Shown here piece by piece: positions 1-12,298 of a stretch of 64,000 bases of DNA (positions within the stretch are counted from its first letter, which is position 1; each line of letters begins with the position of its first letter). The notes under the pieces were generated by a model. It saw nothing but the letters and a program-made list of their open reading frames with translations, did no database searches and was not told the DNA's origin. Source of the DNA: Anaspis maculata (Eukaryota > Arthropoda > Insecta > Coleoptera > Scraptiidae); NCBI GenBank assembly GCA_949128115.1, contig OX421962.1, positions 39,703,745 to 39,767,744 of the forward strand, in the 5' to 3' direction. The translations under genes were made by a program, and so were the position numbers.

Positions 1-1669
1 TTTCGGACGAGTTTCATCTCCAGATCTGATTTTGGGGGTTATTCAGATCTGTGTCATTTTTGATGCAGAGTCTCAATTTCAAGTTTTCTTCTACATCAAT
101 TTCGAAGACATATTCTTGTTCCCTGAAGCTTTAGCTTTAACATGAGCTACAAATTCTAAAAATCGGTCAACAAGGAAAAAAGCTATGACCGAAAAAACCA
201 AGAGGTTGTTTTTCTCGAATCACCCTGTAGTGAAGAAAGATAATCGGAAAATTGAAAAACCGTTTCGGGATATGGGTGTACCATCCTCCCTGGACCAGTT
301 GAAAATATCCAAAAACATGTTTTTACGAATTGGGAGTTACTCAAACTTTTTAATTTTTGAAGGGTTTTACGCGACGCCCTGTATAACCAACAAGGAAGAT
401 TTGAACCTAATTCTGTATCCGTCCCCTGATAGACAAAAAGCGTAGGTATGTAAGAAAAGAGAAAAATTGGAATTAGTCCTATTTTTCCGGGAGTTACGGC
501 ACTTTGAACTTCATTAAGAATTTTGGGTGGGCCACTTCAATTGTTGAGTAGTTTACTACAACAAACAAATACGTCAACTATGTGAAATTTGAAGGCCAAT
601 TTCTGAAAATACCACAACTTTACGCGGATGAGTTCCAAGCAATGACAAACAGTGCGGTACTCAAGTTATTTGACGCGATATAACCATATTTCCTGGTACT
701 TCCTCAAACTCTATAAAGGTGGTGGTGGTGTAACTAACTATCCTTCTCCCCGTTGGTCCGCCATCGACTTCTGAACCAGCGGTCCTGAAACTATACAGGT
801 TTGCAAAATAACAAAATCTTTCGCTCTTGGTGCCCTTCAAAGACGACCGTAACAGAATAATGATTATTATTGCTATTACTCAAGAGGATGCAGTTTTTGA
901 ATGATGCACTAGCAGCACACACAGCAAGGTCTTGTGGACTATCCTACCAATTTTTGTGCTTTTGTCACCAAATGCAAGGTTCACTTTTTTTTTTGGTCAC
1001 TAACCTCCGGGCTACCCTCGCCTCAGTGCTATTTGAAAAGTGGTCCAAAGGTTGAAAAAGTCTAGCGACGGCACGGACCATGACCCATAGAGAAAAAAAA
1101 ATCAACCCTGGTGGGTATTTACTCTTCAATTTGTCATTTCGTGTCATCAATGTCCAGACGCTTCCAGTTTTTTATCTGTCCCAATCATTATTCTCATCAT
1201 TTTCTTGTGATATCCATGCTCCACTCATTCTCACATGCATATTGTTAGATTTCAATAATTTGATTGTATTTTCCATTGAATGGCAATTTCAGCAATCATT
1301 GCGGAACTTTTTTTTTGTCCACAAGATATACAAAATCCACAAGCGAGAATGACAGAACCTTGTTGAATTTTTGAGAGTGTCCCATTAAATTTTTTTCTTT
1401 TCCTTGAAAAGCCGTGCGTTCTGTTACTGACAAAGCCGTTTCGTCCATGATTTTATGTATGCTAATTGCTAACTGAACATTTATCCTTTATTATCATCAG
1501 GAGCCCCATAAGCCTTGCGTATACGCAAACCAATATCTTCTAATGATTCCAGAAGGATTCCGCAGTCTTTCTGTATTTTTTTTTGTATGAGGTAGAGGTA
1601 CCTACCTATTTACTATGATTTCCTTCAGTTTTGTGTGTTGACTGTCAACTTGTGAAAATTTTGAATCAA
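1..1669. other. AT-rich non-coding DNA, no gene recognised
   Basis: No reading frame here is longer than about 90 codons, and none shows recognisable protein motifs or a convincing exon pattern. A short GGT run lies near 719-730, and several poly(A)/poly(T) runs are present. I see nothing else to support a feature. Confidence 0.6.
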
Positions 1670-1787
1670 ATGTATAAAAACGGAGTATTTGCTCATGCTC
1701 CGATTTTGTAGGAGTTGCTAAGTACATTTTCCTTAGCAACTTCTTCAAAAGTGGAGTATGAGCATATACATACTCCTTTTTATACAT
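1670..1787. repeat. Short foldback (hairpin) repeat, MITE-like
   Basis: The stretch folds on itself. The left arm starts ATGTATAAAAA and the right arm ends TTTTTATACAT. Both carry the matching inner blocks 'GGAGTAT', 'GCTCATGCTCC/GCTCATACTCC' and 'AGTTGCTAAG', leaving a loop of about 9 bases near 1733. The arms are about 50 bases long and imperfect. This is what a small palindromic MITE looks like. No target duplication longer than the TA/AT ends can be seen, and no coding content is present. Confidence 0.6.
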
Positions 1788-3925
1788 AGTGCCCATTGTT
1801 ATACTTACGTGCAAGTATTTTCTCGATCTCGATCTCACATTACTACTGACTGCTACCTACTAACTGCTTTATTATTATTGAAAAGTAAGCACCTACATAC
1901 AAAGGTTGAAAGGTTGAAGTTGTTCTGTAGGGGCTTGGTATAGTAGCAAAGTAAACAATTACTTCTTGTGGCTTTAGTTAAATTCAAGCTTAATGATAAT
2001 TATTGTGACCTGGGCGTTGATTAATCGCGTTCAGGCGCGGCATTGTGCTGCCGGTATAGGTACAATGACCGCAACAATGAAAAAATATCGATTTGTTTTG
2101 CACAAAACACGGTCATGTTTGCGTTTCAATATTCCTGTGACATAATGGCTCCCAGACTTCCGATGCCTTCCAGTTTCCTTTTTCTGTTTCCCCTCTCCCT
2201 ATCTCTCCGGCGTATACGCAAATTGGATAAATCGGTTCCCGCAAGAGTAGGTGCATTAGAAGTGTTTTATCACCAAGGCTTGATGGGGCGTGCTTGGGTT
2301 GAGTTGAGCCAGGAAGATCTTGAGTTTTACATAGGAAGTAGAAAATGCTCCCAGGGTCAACGTAACCGTAGTTTCTTTCGTCCCAGTTAAGCTGTCATAA
2401 TGGTCGCTGGAAGTTCGAGACAAATTTTAGACATTGTCCGGACTTTCAGGTGATATTATACCTGCAGCGTTTTTTGCACTTTAGAACCCACTCGTACGGA
2501 ATGACTTCAAAGGATGTGTATTGTGTATGTGCAGTGGAGTTTCGTCACAAAAACTCAACTGCTTTCATCCGGTGAAATAATAAATTTCTGCAGCACATTC
2601 CCCTTGCCTCCCCATCATCGACAAGATAAAAACTTTGAATCTCACCAAGATCATAAATCATTTTCAGCGTTATTTACTTCCGGATCGTGTACATACAGGC
2701 GTAACATTTTGTTTAGTACAGAGAGGAGGATGCAACCGCGCGCTTGGGTTTTATACACGTCGGCGGTCTAATTTAAAGGGGCGCGTGGTTGGTGCGATGA
2801 AAACGTGCAGAATTTGCACTGCCAGTTTCGCCTTGATCCTCTTTACACACACAACACCGGCGTCGACAATAGAGAACGGTTTAACGGAATCCTGCTGAAG
2901 AATCGAGAGTATTTTGCCATGCGATATCGACGTGGCTTTCTAAACGGCCCCGTGTTATGCGAATTAGAGTTGTGTTGTTGTTGTTGTTGGTTTAGTTGTT
3001 CTTTTTATTGCCATGGGTAAAAGGCCATGCGGACTGCATGAAACACACGATCGCCGGTTATACGAGCGACGTCAGTCGCCATCTTGGCGCCGCGTGCATC
3101 GATCGATTACCGTCACCTGTCCAGGTGGGGAACTTCCGCACCGAGGTGGTCCGAATGAATGACCGAATTGTCATCACTTTTCCGCATATCCTTTCTCCGA
3201 GAGTTCAAAGTCCCAAAAGTGGGGTAGTTCAGGATTCAGCTGGACGTGTGCTGGTGTTTTCTCATTCTCTGCATTTTCTTTTCTCTTTCTGCCACTCCTC
3301 CTTATTTGATAATAAGGATGTATACCTACGTCCTTCCCCGAAACTTGTTAATATCGACGTGGCAACTGACAAAACTGCCTGCAGAGCATGACTACTCGAA
3401 TCGAACTTCTTAGCTTCATTAATTTATTTTCAACAGGTGGTTCCAGCAGAATGACACCTGCCTCACTTATACGTACTTACATTGATATAAATATGCACAA
3501 TGCTTGCATGATGACTACAACTTCAGTTCTATAGAAGGTTTGATGACTTTGCCAAAATTTGTGTTCTAGAATAGGTGCTCGCATGCTTCACATAGGTTTG
3601 AACAGCGTACAGGGTTAAAACGCGACGCCGTTACCATAGATACACCTCACTTATTAAAAAACTTATAAGGTACGAAGAGTGTGCTTGTAAACTGAGCCTG
3701 CATGCTAATGCGTCCCCATTTACAGTCAAAGGTAGGGGTGAGATGGGGTCGAGACCTTTCACAATTTCCCCTAAATTGTTCATAACTATGACCGAGATCG
3801 ACGCGTAGCACGAATAAGGGGTACAGCAGAAGTAGCAGGTATCATGCAAGGGAATGATAAAAACATATCAAATCTCATAAATTTTCAACGACAGACGTCG
3901 TGTATAGATAGGTATAATCAGGTTG
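1788..3925. other. Non-coding DNA with a CpG-richer patch at about 2780-3130
   Basis: No gene recognised. The patch near 2780-3130 is GC- and CpG-richer than its surroundings and includes a GTT microsatellite near 2972-2996. Open frames across it are short and do not agree on one strand. It could be an unmethylated CpG patch or a small exon or promoter, but nothing decides this. Confidence 0.4.
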
Positions 3926-4057
3926 ACGGCTTTTTCATTGGAGGAAGCTTTGGAAAAAATTTCTTGTGTTGGTACGAATAGTACGATGCCAACTTGATGC
4001 TAACGCCTTGACAGCTAGTTGTCTACATGTGCTATGTATAGTGTGACATTTGTCACC
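3926..4057 (+). repeat. Partial copy of the 14868-15849 foldback element arm
   Basis: This stretch matches one arm of the foldback element at 14868-15849. Shared blocks in the same order include GGAAAAAAT, a TTGTGTTGG(C/T)ACGAATAGTAC block, GCTAAC, and then a block ending in TGTCACC with a nearby TATAGTGTGACA. The order best fits the reverse complement of the right-hand arm (about 15725-15849). Only one arm is present, so this is a deleted or solo-arm copy. No coding content. Confidence 0.65.
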
Positions 4058-4118
4058 ATCATCACACGAGGCAAGACACGCGCCTGAGTGCACTGTGTTG
4101 GAAGATTTTCTTCGCTGC

Positions 4119-4400
4119 TATGGTATACTCACTCACCGGCCGTCTGAGCCCCAAGTTGGAACGGGCCAAATCAGAAATGAAGTTTGCAGGGAACGGTTGT
4201 AAAATGAAACCAGTATTGAAGAAGATTGAAGAGAGACAACCTGAATGGCTGAGTTACTTGATAAGAATGCCGGAAAATAGACTAACCAGAAGAGGAATTA
4301 CCAAACAAGAAGAACACTAGGGCAGAACAGAAGAGAAAGAGGCAGACCAAGACAACTGATGAGGACTGAATTCATAAGGATGCGCATGTCACTGAGTAAT
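4119..4400 (+). pseudogene. Non-LTR retrotransposon reverse transcriptase, degenerate C-terminal fragment
   Basis: Conceptual translation gives a run resembling the end of many insect non-LTR RT proteins: KLERAKSEMKF, then KKIEERQPEWLSYLIRMPEN and RLTRRG, ending near base 4318. After a frame change it continues as a basic tail with KRKRGRPR (about 4325-4360). Families of this type usually read 'IE.RQLRW.GH..RM...RLPRR...' followed by 'GRPR..W'. The frame change, a stop at 4318-4320, an apparent internal deletion and loss of the rest of the protein show that this is a dead remnant. The clade cannot be fixed from so little. Confidence 0.7.
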
Positions 4401-5409
4401 TACTGATCTGGTCGATTGAATTTGATAAAAAGACGGAACAGTCGGATATGGGTGAGGTCTGATCAGTTGAAGTTATTCAAAAGACGGAACAGTTTCAGTT
4501 GAAGTCTGTCACGAACATTGTGTTTTTCTTTTTTTTTTCGCAATCCAAGTTATAGAATTAGATTGTTCAAAGTGACCAGTCCTGGTTTCTGATAGAACGG
4601 CGACCTGGCCCATGGATCTTTGCATAACCGCGAAAAAATGGAGCTTTTTATTGTCGGTTCAACTCTGCTTCGGTGAGATTAGGAGAACTCAACCAGATGG
4701 TACAAACCCAACCCAGTTTCACTTGGAGAACTTGACCTTATAGGTCACAGATTACATTCAAATGACTAGCTGTCACCGGCGCCGGCAAGCCGTCGCCTGG
4801 GTGACAGCTATTGTTGAAAAGTAGACAGGGAATTTGTTCCACTGACACCGGACAAGTGGAAAGGGGATTGTATACATGATGTTGATTTTCGGTTGTTTTA
4901 GGCAGATGTCAGGTTTTCCTTTGGCGAGTTTAGTAATTTCATGCATGTCCGTCGATAGTGTTTTGGTCAGATGAAGTTTTTCAAGAGGCGTAAGCAACGA
5001 CTGTAAGAGTAACAAGAATTCGAAAAGATGTTTGTTTTTCGCGTGTTTTGAAATTTCTGCCTCGACTTATAGGGTTCTATTGTGAACGAAACGCATGTCA
5101 GTGGGTGGTGTCTGGTCAGTGAAGAGTTGTCGGAAAAAATCGATACACCATTATTTTGTTCATTAATATGTATTTCTACTTTTGATCAAGATAACTCCTA
5201 AAAATACTGGAAACATGATGAAGCTTTGAAAATGAAAGCGACGATATGTGTTATGAAAACCTGAACCGTGAAGAAGGTACTGTCGTGGGAGACACCGTGT
5301 AGTGGAAGGAAAAGCAGAACCGTGTAGGTTTTTGTAATATTCAGGAGCCTTTCTAAATATTTGTAGGAGAAATTGAGATGGAATAAAAATAAGTGCAAAA
5401 TTCCAAACT
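4401..5409. other. Non-coding DNA with a small perfect hairpin
   Basis: No gene recognised. A perfect inverted repeat lies at about 4768-4811: TAGCTGTCACC on the left and GGTGACAGCTA on the right, around a GC-rich loop. From about 5200 onwards the sequence begins to resemble very diverged monomers of the satellite that follows. The boundary is not sharp. Confidence 0.45.
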
Positions 5410-8400
5410 TGACAGTTACGTTCCAATTGTTCATCTGAACCAAGTGTAGGTTCAAAAACTCAATAAATTCGGTTGAAAAAAGCAAGAGTTCAATATACAG
5501 CGGCTTCAAACTTGCGAAAATGTCGAATTTGACAAATGTGTTCAGATTATCCATCTTGACTGAGTCTTTGTTCAAAATCTCAATATAATCTGTTGAAAAA
5601 TACAAGAGTTCAATATGACAGCCTTGCGAATGTCAAAATGGCAGATTGGACAGATGCATCTCAATTAATTGTCTACTTCAAGTAGGTAAAGGTTTGAAAT
5701 ATCAATCGGGTAAGTTGAAAAATACAAATGTTCAATATGGCGCCCTCTTGAAACGTTAAGAATCAAAATTTGACAGATGCATTTCCATTGTCAACTTCAA
5801 GTAGGTATAGGTTCAAAATCCCAATCAGATCGGTTGAAAAATGCAAAAGTTCAATATGGCGGCCTCTGAAACGTCAAAAATCAAAATTTGACAGATGCAT
5901 TTTGATCGCCAACCTGAAGTAGGTGTAGGTCCAAAATCTCAATCAGATCGGTTGAAAAATGCAAAAGTTCAATATGGCGACCTCTGAAACGTCAAAAATC
6001 AAAATTTGACAGATGCATTTCCATTGTAAACCTCAAGTGGGTATAGATTTGAAATCTCAATCAGATCGGTTGAAAAATGCAAAAGTTCAATATAGGGGCC
6101 TCTAAAACGTCAAGAATCTACATTTGGCAGATGCATTTTGATCGCCGACCTCAAGTGGGTGTAGTTGTAAAATCTCAATCAGATCGGTTGAGAAATGCAA
6201 AAGTTCAATATGGCGGCCTCTGAAACGTCAATAATAAAAATTTGACAGATGGATTTCTATTGTGAACCTCAAGTGGCTATGGGTCCAAATTCCCAATCAG
6301 ATCAGTTGAGAAATGTGAAAGTTCAATATGGCGGCCTCTTGAAACGTCAAAAACCAAAATTTGACAGCTGCATTTGGATCGCCAACCTCCAAGTGGGTGT
6401 AGATTCAGAATCTCATTCAGATCGGTTGAACAATGCAAAAATCCAATATGACGGCCTCTTGAAACTTCAAAAATCAAAATTTGACAGATTCGCTGTGATC
6501 GCCAATCTCAAGTGGCTATGGGTTCGAATTCTCAATCAGATCAGTTGAGAAATGTGGAAGTTCAATATGGCGGCCTCTTGCAACGTTAAAAACCAAAATT
6601 TGACAGCTGCATTTCGATTACCAACCTCCAAGTGGGTACAGGTTTGAAATCCCAATCAGATCGGTTGAAAAATGCGAAAGTTCAATATGGCGGCCTGTTG
6701 AAACGTCAAAAATCAAAATGTGACAGATGCATTTTGATCGCCAATCTCAAGTGGCTATGGGTTCAAATTCCCAATCAGATCAGTTGGAAAATGTAAAAGT
6801 TCAATATGGCAGCCTCTTGAAACGTCAAACACCAAAATTTGACAGCTGCATATCGATTGCCAACCTCCAAGTGGGTAAAGGTTAAAATCCCAATCAGATC
6901 GCTTGAAAAATACAACAGTTCAATATGGCGGCCTCTTAAAACGTCAAAAATCAAAATTTGACAGATGCATTTTGATCGCCAACCTCAAGTCGGTGTAGAC
7001 TTGAGATCTCAATCAGATCGGTTGAACAATGCAAAAATTCAATATGGCGGCCTCTTGAAACGTCAGAGATCAAAATTTGACAGATTCGCTTTGATCGCCA
7101 ATCTCAAGTGGCTATGGGTTCGAATTCTCAATCAGATCAGTTGAAAAATGTGAAAGTTCAATATGGCGGCCTGTTGCAACGTCAAAAACCAAAATTTGAC
7201 AGCTGCATTTCGATTACCAACCTCTAAGTGGGTACAGGTTTAAAATCCCAATCAGATCGGTTGAAAAATGCGTAAGTTCAATATGGCGGCCTGTTGAAAC
7301 GTCAAAAATCAAAATGTGACAGATGCATTTTGATCGCCAATCTCAAGTGGCTATGGGTTCAAATTCCCAATCAGATCAGTTGAAAAATGTAAAAGTTCAA
7401 TATGGCGGCCTCTTGAAACGTCAAAAATCAAAATTTGACAGATGCATTTTGATCGCCAACCTCTAGTCGGTGTAGACTTAAGATCTCAATCAGATCAGTT
7501 GAGAAATGTAAAAGTTCAATATGGCGGCCTTTTGAAACCTCAAAAACCAAAATTTGACAGCTGCATTTCGATCGCCAACCTCCAAGTGGGTATAGGTCCA
7601 AAATCCCAATCATATCGGTTGAAGAATGCAAATTTTCAATATGGCGGCCTGTTGAAACGTCAAAAATCAAAGTTTGACAGATGCATTTTGATCGTCAATC
7701 TCAAGTGGGTGTAGATTTAGAATCTCAATCAGATCAGTTGAGAAATGTAAAAGTTCAATATAGCGGCCTCACGAAAACGTCAAAAACCAAAATTTGACAG
7801 CTGCATTTCGATTACCAACCTCCAAGTGGGTACAGGTTTAAAATCCCAATCAGATCGGTTGAAAAACGCGAAAGTTCAATATGGCGGCCTGTTAAAACGT
7901 CAAAAATCAAAATGTGACAGATGCATTTTGATCGCCAATCTCAAGTGGCTATGGGTTCACTTCAAATTCCCAATCAGATCAGTTGAAAAATGTAAAAGTT
8001 CAATATGGCGGCCTCTTGAAACGTCAAAAACCAAAATTTGACAGCTGCATATCGATCGCCAACCTCCAAGTGGGTAAAGGTTAAAATCCCAATCAGATCG
8101 CTTGAAAAATACAACAGTTCAATATGGCGGCCTCTTGAAACGTCAAAAATCAAAATTTGACAGATTTGTTTTGATCGTCAACCTCAAGTGGGTGTAGATT
8201 TAGAATCTCAATCAGATCGGTTGAACAATGCAAAAATTCAATATGGCGGCCTCTTGAAACGTCAAAAACCAAAATTTGACAGCTGCATTTCGATCGCCAA
8301 CCTCCAAGTGGGTATAGGTCCAAAATCCCAATCAGATCGGTTGAAAAATGCAAAAGTTCAATATGGCGGCCTGTTGAAACGTCAAAAATCAAAATTTGAC

Positions 8401-8600
8401 AGATGCATCTTAGTTGTCCAACCAAAGTGGGTTTAGGTTCCAGATCCCAATCGGATAGGTTGAAAAATGCAAGAGTTCAATATGGCGGCTTTTCGAAACG
8501 TCAAAAATCGAAATTTGACAGATGCATTCAGACAATCTTTTTCAAGTTGGCATAGGTTCAAAATCCCAATCGGATGTTGTGGTAATGATGATGATTGAAA
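5410..8600. repeat. Tandem satellite array, ~119-bp monomer, about 27 copies, with higher-order structure
   Basis: The motifs TTTGACAGATGCAT, AATC(A/T)CAATCAGATCGGTTGA and GTTCAATATGGCGGCC recur every 118-120 bases. Successive GTTCAATATGG sites near 5970, 6088, 6206, 6324, 6444, 6563, 6683 and 6802 show the period. Monomers near 5410-5800 are the most diverged, and those in the centre are the most alike. Monomer subtypes recur at fixed multiples: GACAGATTCGCT at 6483 and 7079; GACAGCTGCATTTCGATTACC at 6602, 7198 and 7796; and the 'GGCTATGGGTTCAAATTCCC' type at about 6722, 7319 and 7917. This gives a five-monomer block of ~597 bp with some blocks rearranged. Long open frames on both strands here arise only because the monomer is close to 40 codons. 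The array shows no sign of coding function. Confidence 0.95.
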
Positions 8601-11326
8601 AATGTCATGTAACGATTTCCGCTTTCATCATTACATTTAGGTACTCGCGAAAACGTCCATAACTGTCGGCATCATTCCAACGTATTTAAAAGCACTCGCG
8701 AAAAACAGGCCCAAATGGTTCGCGAAAAATCGCCTTGATGGTGTGCCGTCACTGCTATGACATTACATTGACATTTGCAAATGCCACCACACAACTGCGA
8801 CGCTCAATAATGCTGCCAATGTTTGTAGTGATATTTTGGAAAATTTGACAAGAAAAACTCCGAAACAAGGACGCACATCTAAACACGGACTCTTTCTGGA
8901 AGTGTGGCCAAAAGGTAGGATGGAATTATCATGGATTCCGTAGAAAACAAGTCGCGACAAGGAACCCCTGTAACCGACATGAAATTTGCTCTGGCGGACC
9001 GAAAAGGCCCCTTTTCTCGAAATGTGAAGCCGCTGGAAATCGCAAATAAATTGTGAGTACCCCCCAGATGTGTTTCGGCCCCAAATCAACATCAACTTAT
9101 CTGTTTTTTTGTGAAATTACTCCGTCAACGTCAGACACGGCCCGCGAAATCCAAGCGAAATGCCTTATTATTTGAAGGAGACCTTGCGTTTCTGGTGCCT
9201 GGCAAACGCCCACAGGTCTCCTGGGCGCTACGGTAACATTTCGTACCCTGACGGGGTCATTTTTTCCAAAAACATTGTTGAAATGCCCCGAGGTGTTCAG
9301 TTTTCCAAAACCCAGAGCGTCAATTTGACGTTTCTGTCACTTTGGACGTGCCGTGTTCCAATTTCATCATTTTTCGGCTAAATTTCTAGAAAAACCCCGC
9401 CAAATGGCCCGCAACGGACGAAACCGAGCCCCCGGAAACCCCCCGGTCGGCATTCCACACCAAATTTCTCGAAAATCTCCCCGAAAAGCCGAATTTTTGC
9501 CGCAAAAACGTGACAAGATGTTTGGAATGGAATACTCGAAGCGGCGGTTCCCTGGAAAAAATTGGAATGAATTATGAATTTTCGAAAAATCCCCTCGAGT
9601 TCGGCAGAAATTTCGGAAATCTCCCATCGTCAACTTGCACTGCGGTTCGTCGGCGAAAATTTTTAAAAAAATACCCCGTCAAAATCCGACGCCTGGTTTT
9701 CACAAACGGCTGTAGATAGCGTTAAGAGTTTCACAGCGGTTACATTGGTGGGAAAAATATGAACTGTCGAGTGGAAGAGGCTGAATCTCAGGTCTAATAG
9801 TTCATTATATGTATAGATGTGGGACAAGTTCTCGGAGAAGTCCCGTGAGGTCGGAACGCTCTTGGACGATTACTTCGATTCAGCGGCTAGATCCAGAACC
9901 AGAATTATGAACTGCATCTGAGTATTCGATTAGTATAATGGTGATGGCTTTTGCAGAATCAACTGAAAAAAATCAATAGGTACCCAATACGAAAGCTCGC
10001 AGATCGCAGAGAGGTCCAATTAAGGTTTAAACACAATAGCCCATGGCGCAGACATATTTTAAATATAAACACGACAGGACGCGGGAACTCATTGACGACG
10101 GTTCCACTGCGAATATTTTCACCATCATCAAATGAGAATTATCCCAAACGCCCCGCGTCTAATAATAACAACCCCCCGGCCAATTTCATCGACGTCGATT
10201 GTATTGGCGTAGTATGTGTGTGTGAAATGAAATTTGATTGTGTACCAGCACCAGCTCCACCAGCCAGGAAAGCAAATTGGCGAGAGCTCGTACCGGACTG
10301 TGTTGTTAAATCAAGGAGCATCGTACCTATATACGAAAAGCTTGTGTAAGGGGAACAATTAGTATTTTTTTAAAAGGGTCTGCCGGCGGCGGTGGTGTCG
10401 GTCTGCTGGCCCTCGTCTGCGCGATTTGCGGTGGTGGCGGCGGTGGTCGGTTTATGTGGACCGTACTGAGCGTTGACGGTCGATACGGCTTTGTGTTAGG
10501 AAGTGCCAGTAATTTGCCGTAAAGTGATGACTTTCGGATCAGTGACGGCGCCAAACCGTTCAATAACTAATTGTTCAGGTGCGTTTTAAACAGTTAACAG
10601 AGTTGGCGCGCGATGGATTTGATGGCAACAAGCAGTGTTGACATGCTAGCGAAGTTGACGCCGTGTAGTACTTACAAAGGATGTCTATACTACTAGCTGG
10701 ATAGGAAACTCAGCCTGTCATCTTGAAGCTTGATCTGACACTTTGCCCGTCGGGATTGTCATTCGCAACGCTCATACGTCATAGTGTTGAAATAAAATAG
10801 AGGCGAATATGTAACATGAATGATGCACTAGCAGTATTATAGGCGACTTACCATATCGGGGAAAATGGCCCCCCATTCGTGTAGGAAGCTTCAGGAAATA
10901 AATTATTGCAGGAGGTTTAAGTTGCCGCCAGGCAACGTCGGCTGTCACGTCATTTGAAGGAACGTCAAAACTGTCTCTTTGCTGTCTTGCGCAATCCACT
11001 GCCGCCTTTTTTTGTTCCTGTAAACCTTTGGGACCCCGCAGGCTCTTTATTGGGCCCTTACATGGATAACCAGCGTCGTCGCAGCCCTTTCCTTGCATCA
11101 TCCATAGCTTTCACCCACGGAACATCTACAGACTGTCACCTCCAGATGGACGGGGTCCGCACACCACTAATTGTTGGAACGTCATGATTGTATTTGCTGA
11201 ATCCAGCCAAGAAAAGGTCATCTGGGCTGGCCGCGCCTAAAGATTTACTGTTTCCACTGATTGTCAAGATCCAAGTTCAGGCTCTTTTTGTGACCCATTG
11301 GAGATTGAGAATCATTCAGCAAAAAC
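8601..11326. other. Non-coding DNA; A/C-skewed block and a small GC-rich block
   Basis: No gene recognised. About 9130-9720 is rich in CCCC, CCGAAA and TTTCG-type words and is clearly unlike its flanks, but its open frames are short and conflict between strands. About 10380-10620 is CpG-rich with GGC/GGT runs; its longest frames are low-complexity proline or glycine. Either block could be an exon, a CpG island or an old repeat. I cannot tell which. Confidence 0.4.
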
Positions 11327-11919
11327 TATACAGGGTGTTTCAGTGACCTTGCATAATACTTCGGGAGGTGATTCCCCTCAGAAAGATAAGTCGAAAAGTA
11401 ACAGTAAATGTTTTTCTGAAGTGCTCCCTGAGGGAGTTACATCCCCTCAAATGTGCACAAAGTGCAACAAAGTGATTGATTATTAGCTCAAGAACTGTCA
11501 AAGGGATGAGCTTCAAATTGGATATTTTTGATAGACTCGGTCAATCCGAAACTTTTATTCCTCTTGCATTTTTTCCGTAAGATCGTTTTAGAGTAAAAGT
11601 GGAAAAATACGAACGTGTCTACAATAATTTTCAACATAGATTAGTTAGATTAGATAATCTATAGGTAAGATTAGTTGAAAACTTTCCATGTACATTTGAA
11701 CTGTTGAGAAACTTCTCTACACTAAATTGGAAGTTTCTACCTTGACAGTTTTTCAGCAAATAATTAAGAACTTTGTTTTACTGCGTACCTTTGAGGGGCT
11801 GTAACACCCTTAGGAAGTACTTTAGGAAAATATATATGTTACTTTCACTTTTCCACTTATTTTCTTGAGAAAAATCACCTCCCGGAGTATTATGCAAGGT
11901 CACCGAAACACCCTGTATA
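11327..11919. mobile_element. Non-autonomous TIR element (ACAGGGTG-type MITE)
   Basis: The left end reads TATACAGGGTGTTTC and the right end is its inverted form, GAAACACCCTGTATA. Homology between the ends runs inward for about 150 bases: CTTGCATAATACT(T/C)CGGGAGGTGATT on the left against AATCACCTCC.GGAGTATTATGCAAGG on the right. The interior is about 300 bases, AT-rich and non-coding. ACAGGGTG termini are common on arthropod MITEs; the parent transposase family is not identifiable here. The TA at each end may be the target duplication. Confidence 0.85.
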
Positions 11920-12144
11920 GCAAGAAGAAGCACTACGGTAAGCACTGGTAGCACAGCGGAACACCATTCGCGTCTGCCGAGCGGTCTAAAGTAACAGTCA
12001 CCCGTCGCAATTTTTCCACCGTAACCGCAATGCAATTTTCATGTTCATGTGTGTACTAGGTATAGTGATACTTATAAGTTATTGACCGTAAAAGCTGCAA
12101 ATAAGATAGAGAGGCATAGACTGATCTTCTAGCGAAGTAATTTC

Positions 12145-12298
12145 TAAGGGCTGAATTTCAAGTTAGCGGCGCAACTTACGCCACTCATTTACGGCATCGA
12201 TAAGCCAATCATCGCGTCGGATTGTGTTATGTTGCCATAGTGACCGGACTTACGCTACACTTGCGCGGGCGGAACTTTGACTTGAAATCCAGCCCTTA
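12145..12298. mobile_element. Small MITE with TA-flanked inverted ends
   Basis: The ends are TAAGGGCTGAATTTCAAGT and, inverted, ACTTGAAATCCAGCCCTTA, giving near-perfect TIRs of about 19 bases. An inner inverted pair (CTTACGCC and GCGTAAG) follows. Length is 154 bp. The outermost TA at each side fits the TA duplication of Tc1/mariner-type elements. No coding content. The element at 31520-31690 has similar GATTTCAAG-containing ends. Confidence 0.75.

Noticed and set aside
6249..8436. Several plus and minus open frames of 66-99 codons in the 6-8.4 kb region
   Set aside because: They are phases of the ~119-base satellite, whose period is near 40 codons; equal frames occur on both strands.
5410..8600. 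CRISPR-like array
   Set aside because: The whole monomer is repeated with gradual divergence. There are no unique spacers, no short constant repeat, and the DNA is eukaryotic.
10139..10563. Proline-rich minus-strand frames as a host protein
   Set aside because: Low complexity arising from GGC/GGT runs, with no start context or homologous domain.
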